A stretch of 5,031 nucleotides of DNA from an uncultured Collinsella sp. (GTDB lineage Bacteria > Actinomycetota > Coriobacteriia > Coriobacteriales > Coriobacteriaceae), in the NCBI GenBank assembly GCA_900756765.1, contig CAAELE010000041.1, forward strand, positions 1 through 5,031. Direction: 5' to 3'. The notes beneath the pieces were generated by a model. The model ran no database searches. It saw only the letters and a program-made list of their open reading frames with translations, and was not told the DNA's origin. The position numbers and the translations under genes are program-made. Below, piece after piece: positions 4,999 to 5,031 of this stretch (positions are counted from its first letter, which is position 1; every line of letters starts with the position of its first letter).

Positions 4999-5010
4999 AG
5001 GGGACACCGC

Positions 5011-5031
5011 CTAGAATTCGTCGTTGGAGTA
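5011..5031 (-). CDS. C-terminal end of an unidentified gene, cut by the window edge
   Basis: Read on the minus strand from the window edge, six codons give YSNDEF followed by TAG (5013-5011). Five of the six codons end in C, the preferred pattern of the neighbouring genes, and two hairpins follow as expected after a gene end. Seven codons are too few to prove the frame or identify a product. Confidence 0.4.
   Translation of the reverse strand, partial: YSNDEF

Overview
The window looks like chromosomal DNA of a high-GC Gram-positive gut actinobacterium, most likely a Coriobacteriia member such as Collinsella. This is an inference from the GC-rich, C-ending codon use, the Gram-positive type GAAC-N4-GTTC site, strong Shine-Dalgarno sequences and the style of the proteins; no 16S or species marker is present. 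Almost everything is on the minus strand and is ordinary housekeeping content; no mobile-element protein, defence island, CRISPR array or prophage gene is visible.

Left part (1-785): the 3' end of a plus-strand tRNA, whose 13-nt T-stem plus acceptor strand hints at tRNA-Sec (or a tRNA-Ser), converges on a complete minus-strand tRNA-Arg(ACG). A hairpin terminator lies between them, and tRNA-Arg has its own promoter just upstream. Next comes an unrecognised acidic 125-residue protein gene. Its upstream region carries a clean LexA/SOS-box-like palindrome overlapping the -35 position of a candidate extended -10 promoter. A strong terminator then closes the serS unit.

Middle (786-2509): serS (seryl-tRNA synthetase, 427 aa), read leftwards, stands back to back with a small rightward gene for a 57-aa single-pass membrane protein. 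The gap between them holds a 12-bp palindrome that can serve as the -10 box in both directions. The small gene ends at a very strong terminator that forms the core of a roughly 136-bp, end-to-end imperfect palindrome resembling a MITE or REP-type element, placed between this gene and the convergent proC.

Right part (2510-5031): a probable leftward operon of an SPFH/band-7 membrane protein gene, rlmH (23S rRNA pseudouridine-1915 methyltransferase) and proC (pyrroline-5-carboxylate reductase). The first two are 6 nt apart, with the rlmH ribosome binding site inside the last SPFH codons. Upstream lies about 240 bp without a gene, holding an inverted repeat and two tandem hairpins, and then the last six codons of another leftward gene at the window edge.

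Functionally the genes serve translation (serS, tRNAs, rlmH), proline synthesis (proC) and membrane organisation (SPFH). The most interesting points are the possible SOS control of the unknown gene, the palindromic element, the divergent promoter and the small membrane protein.
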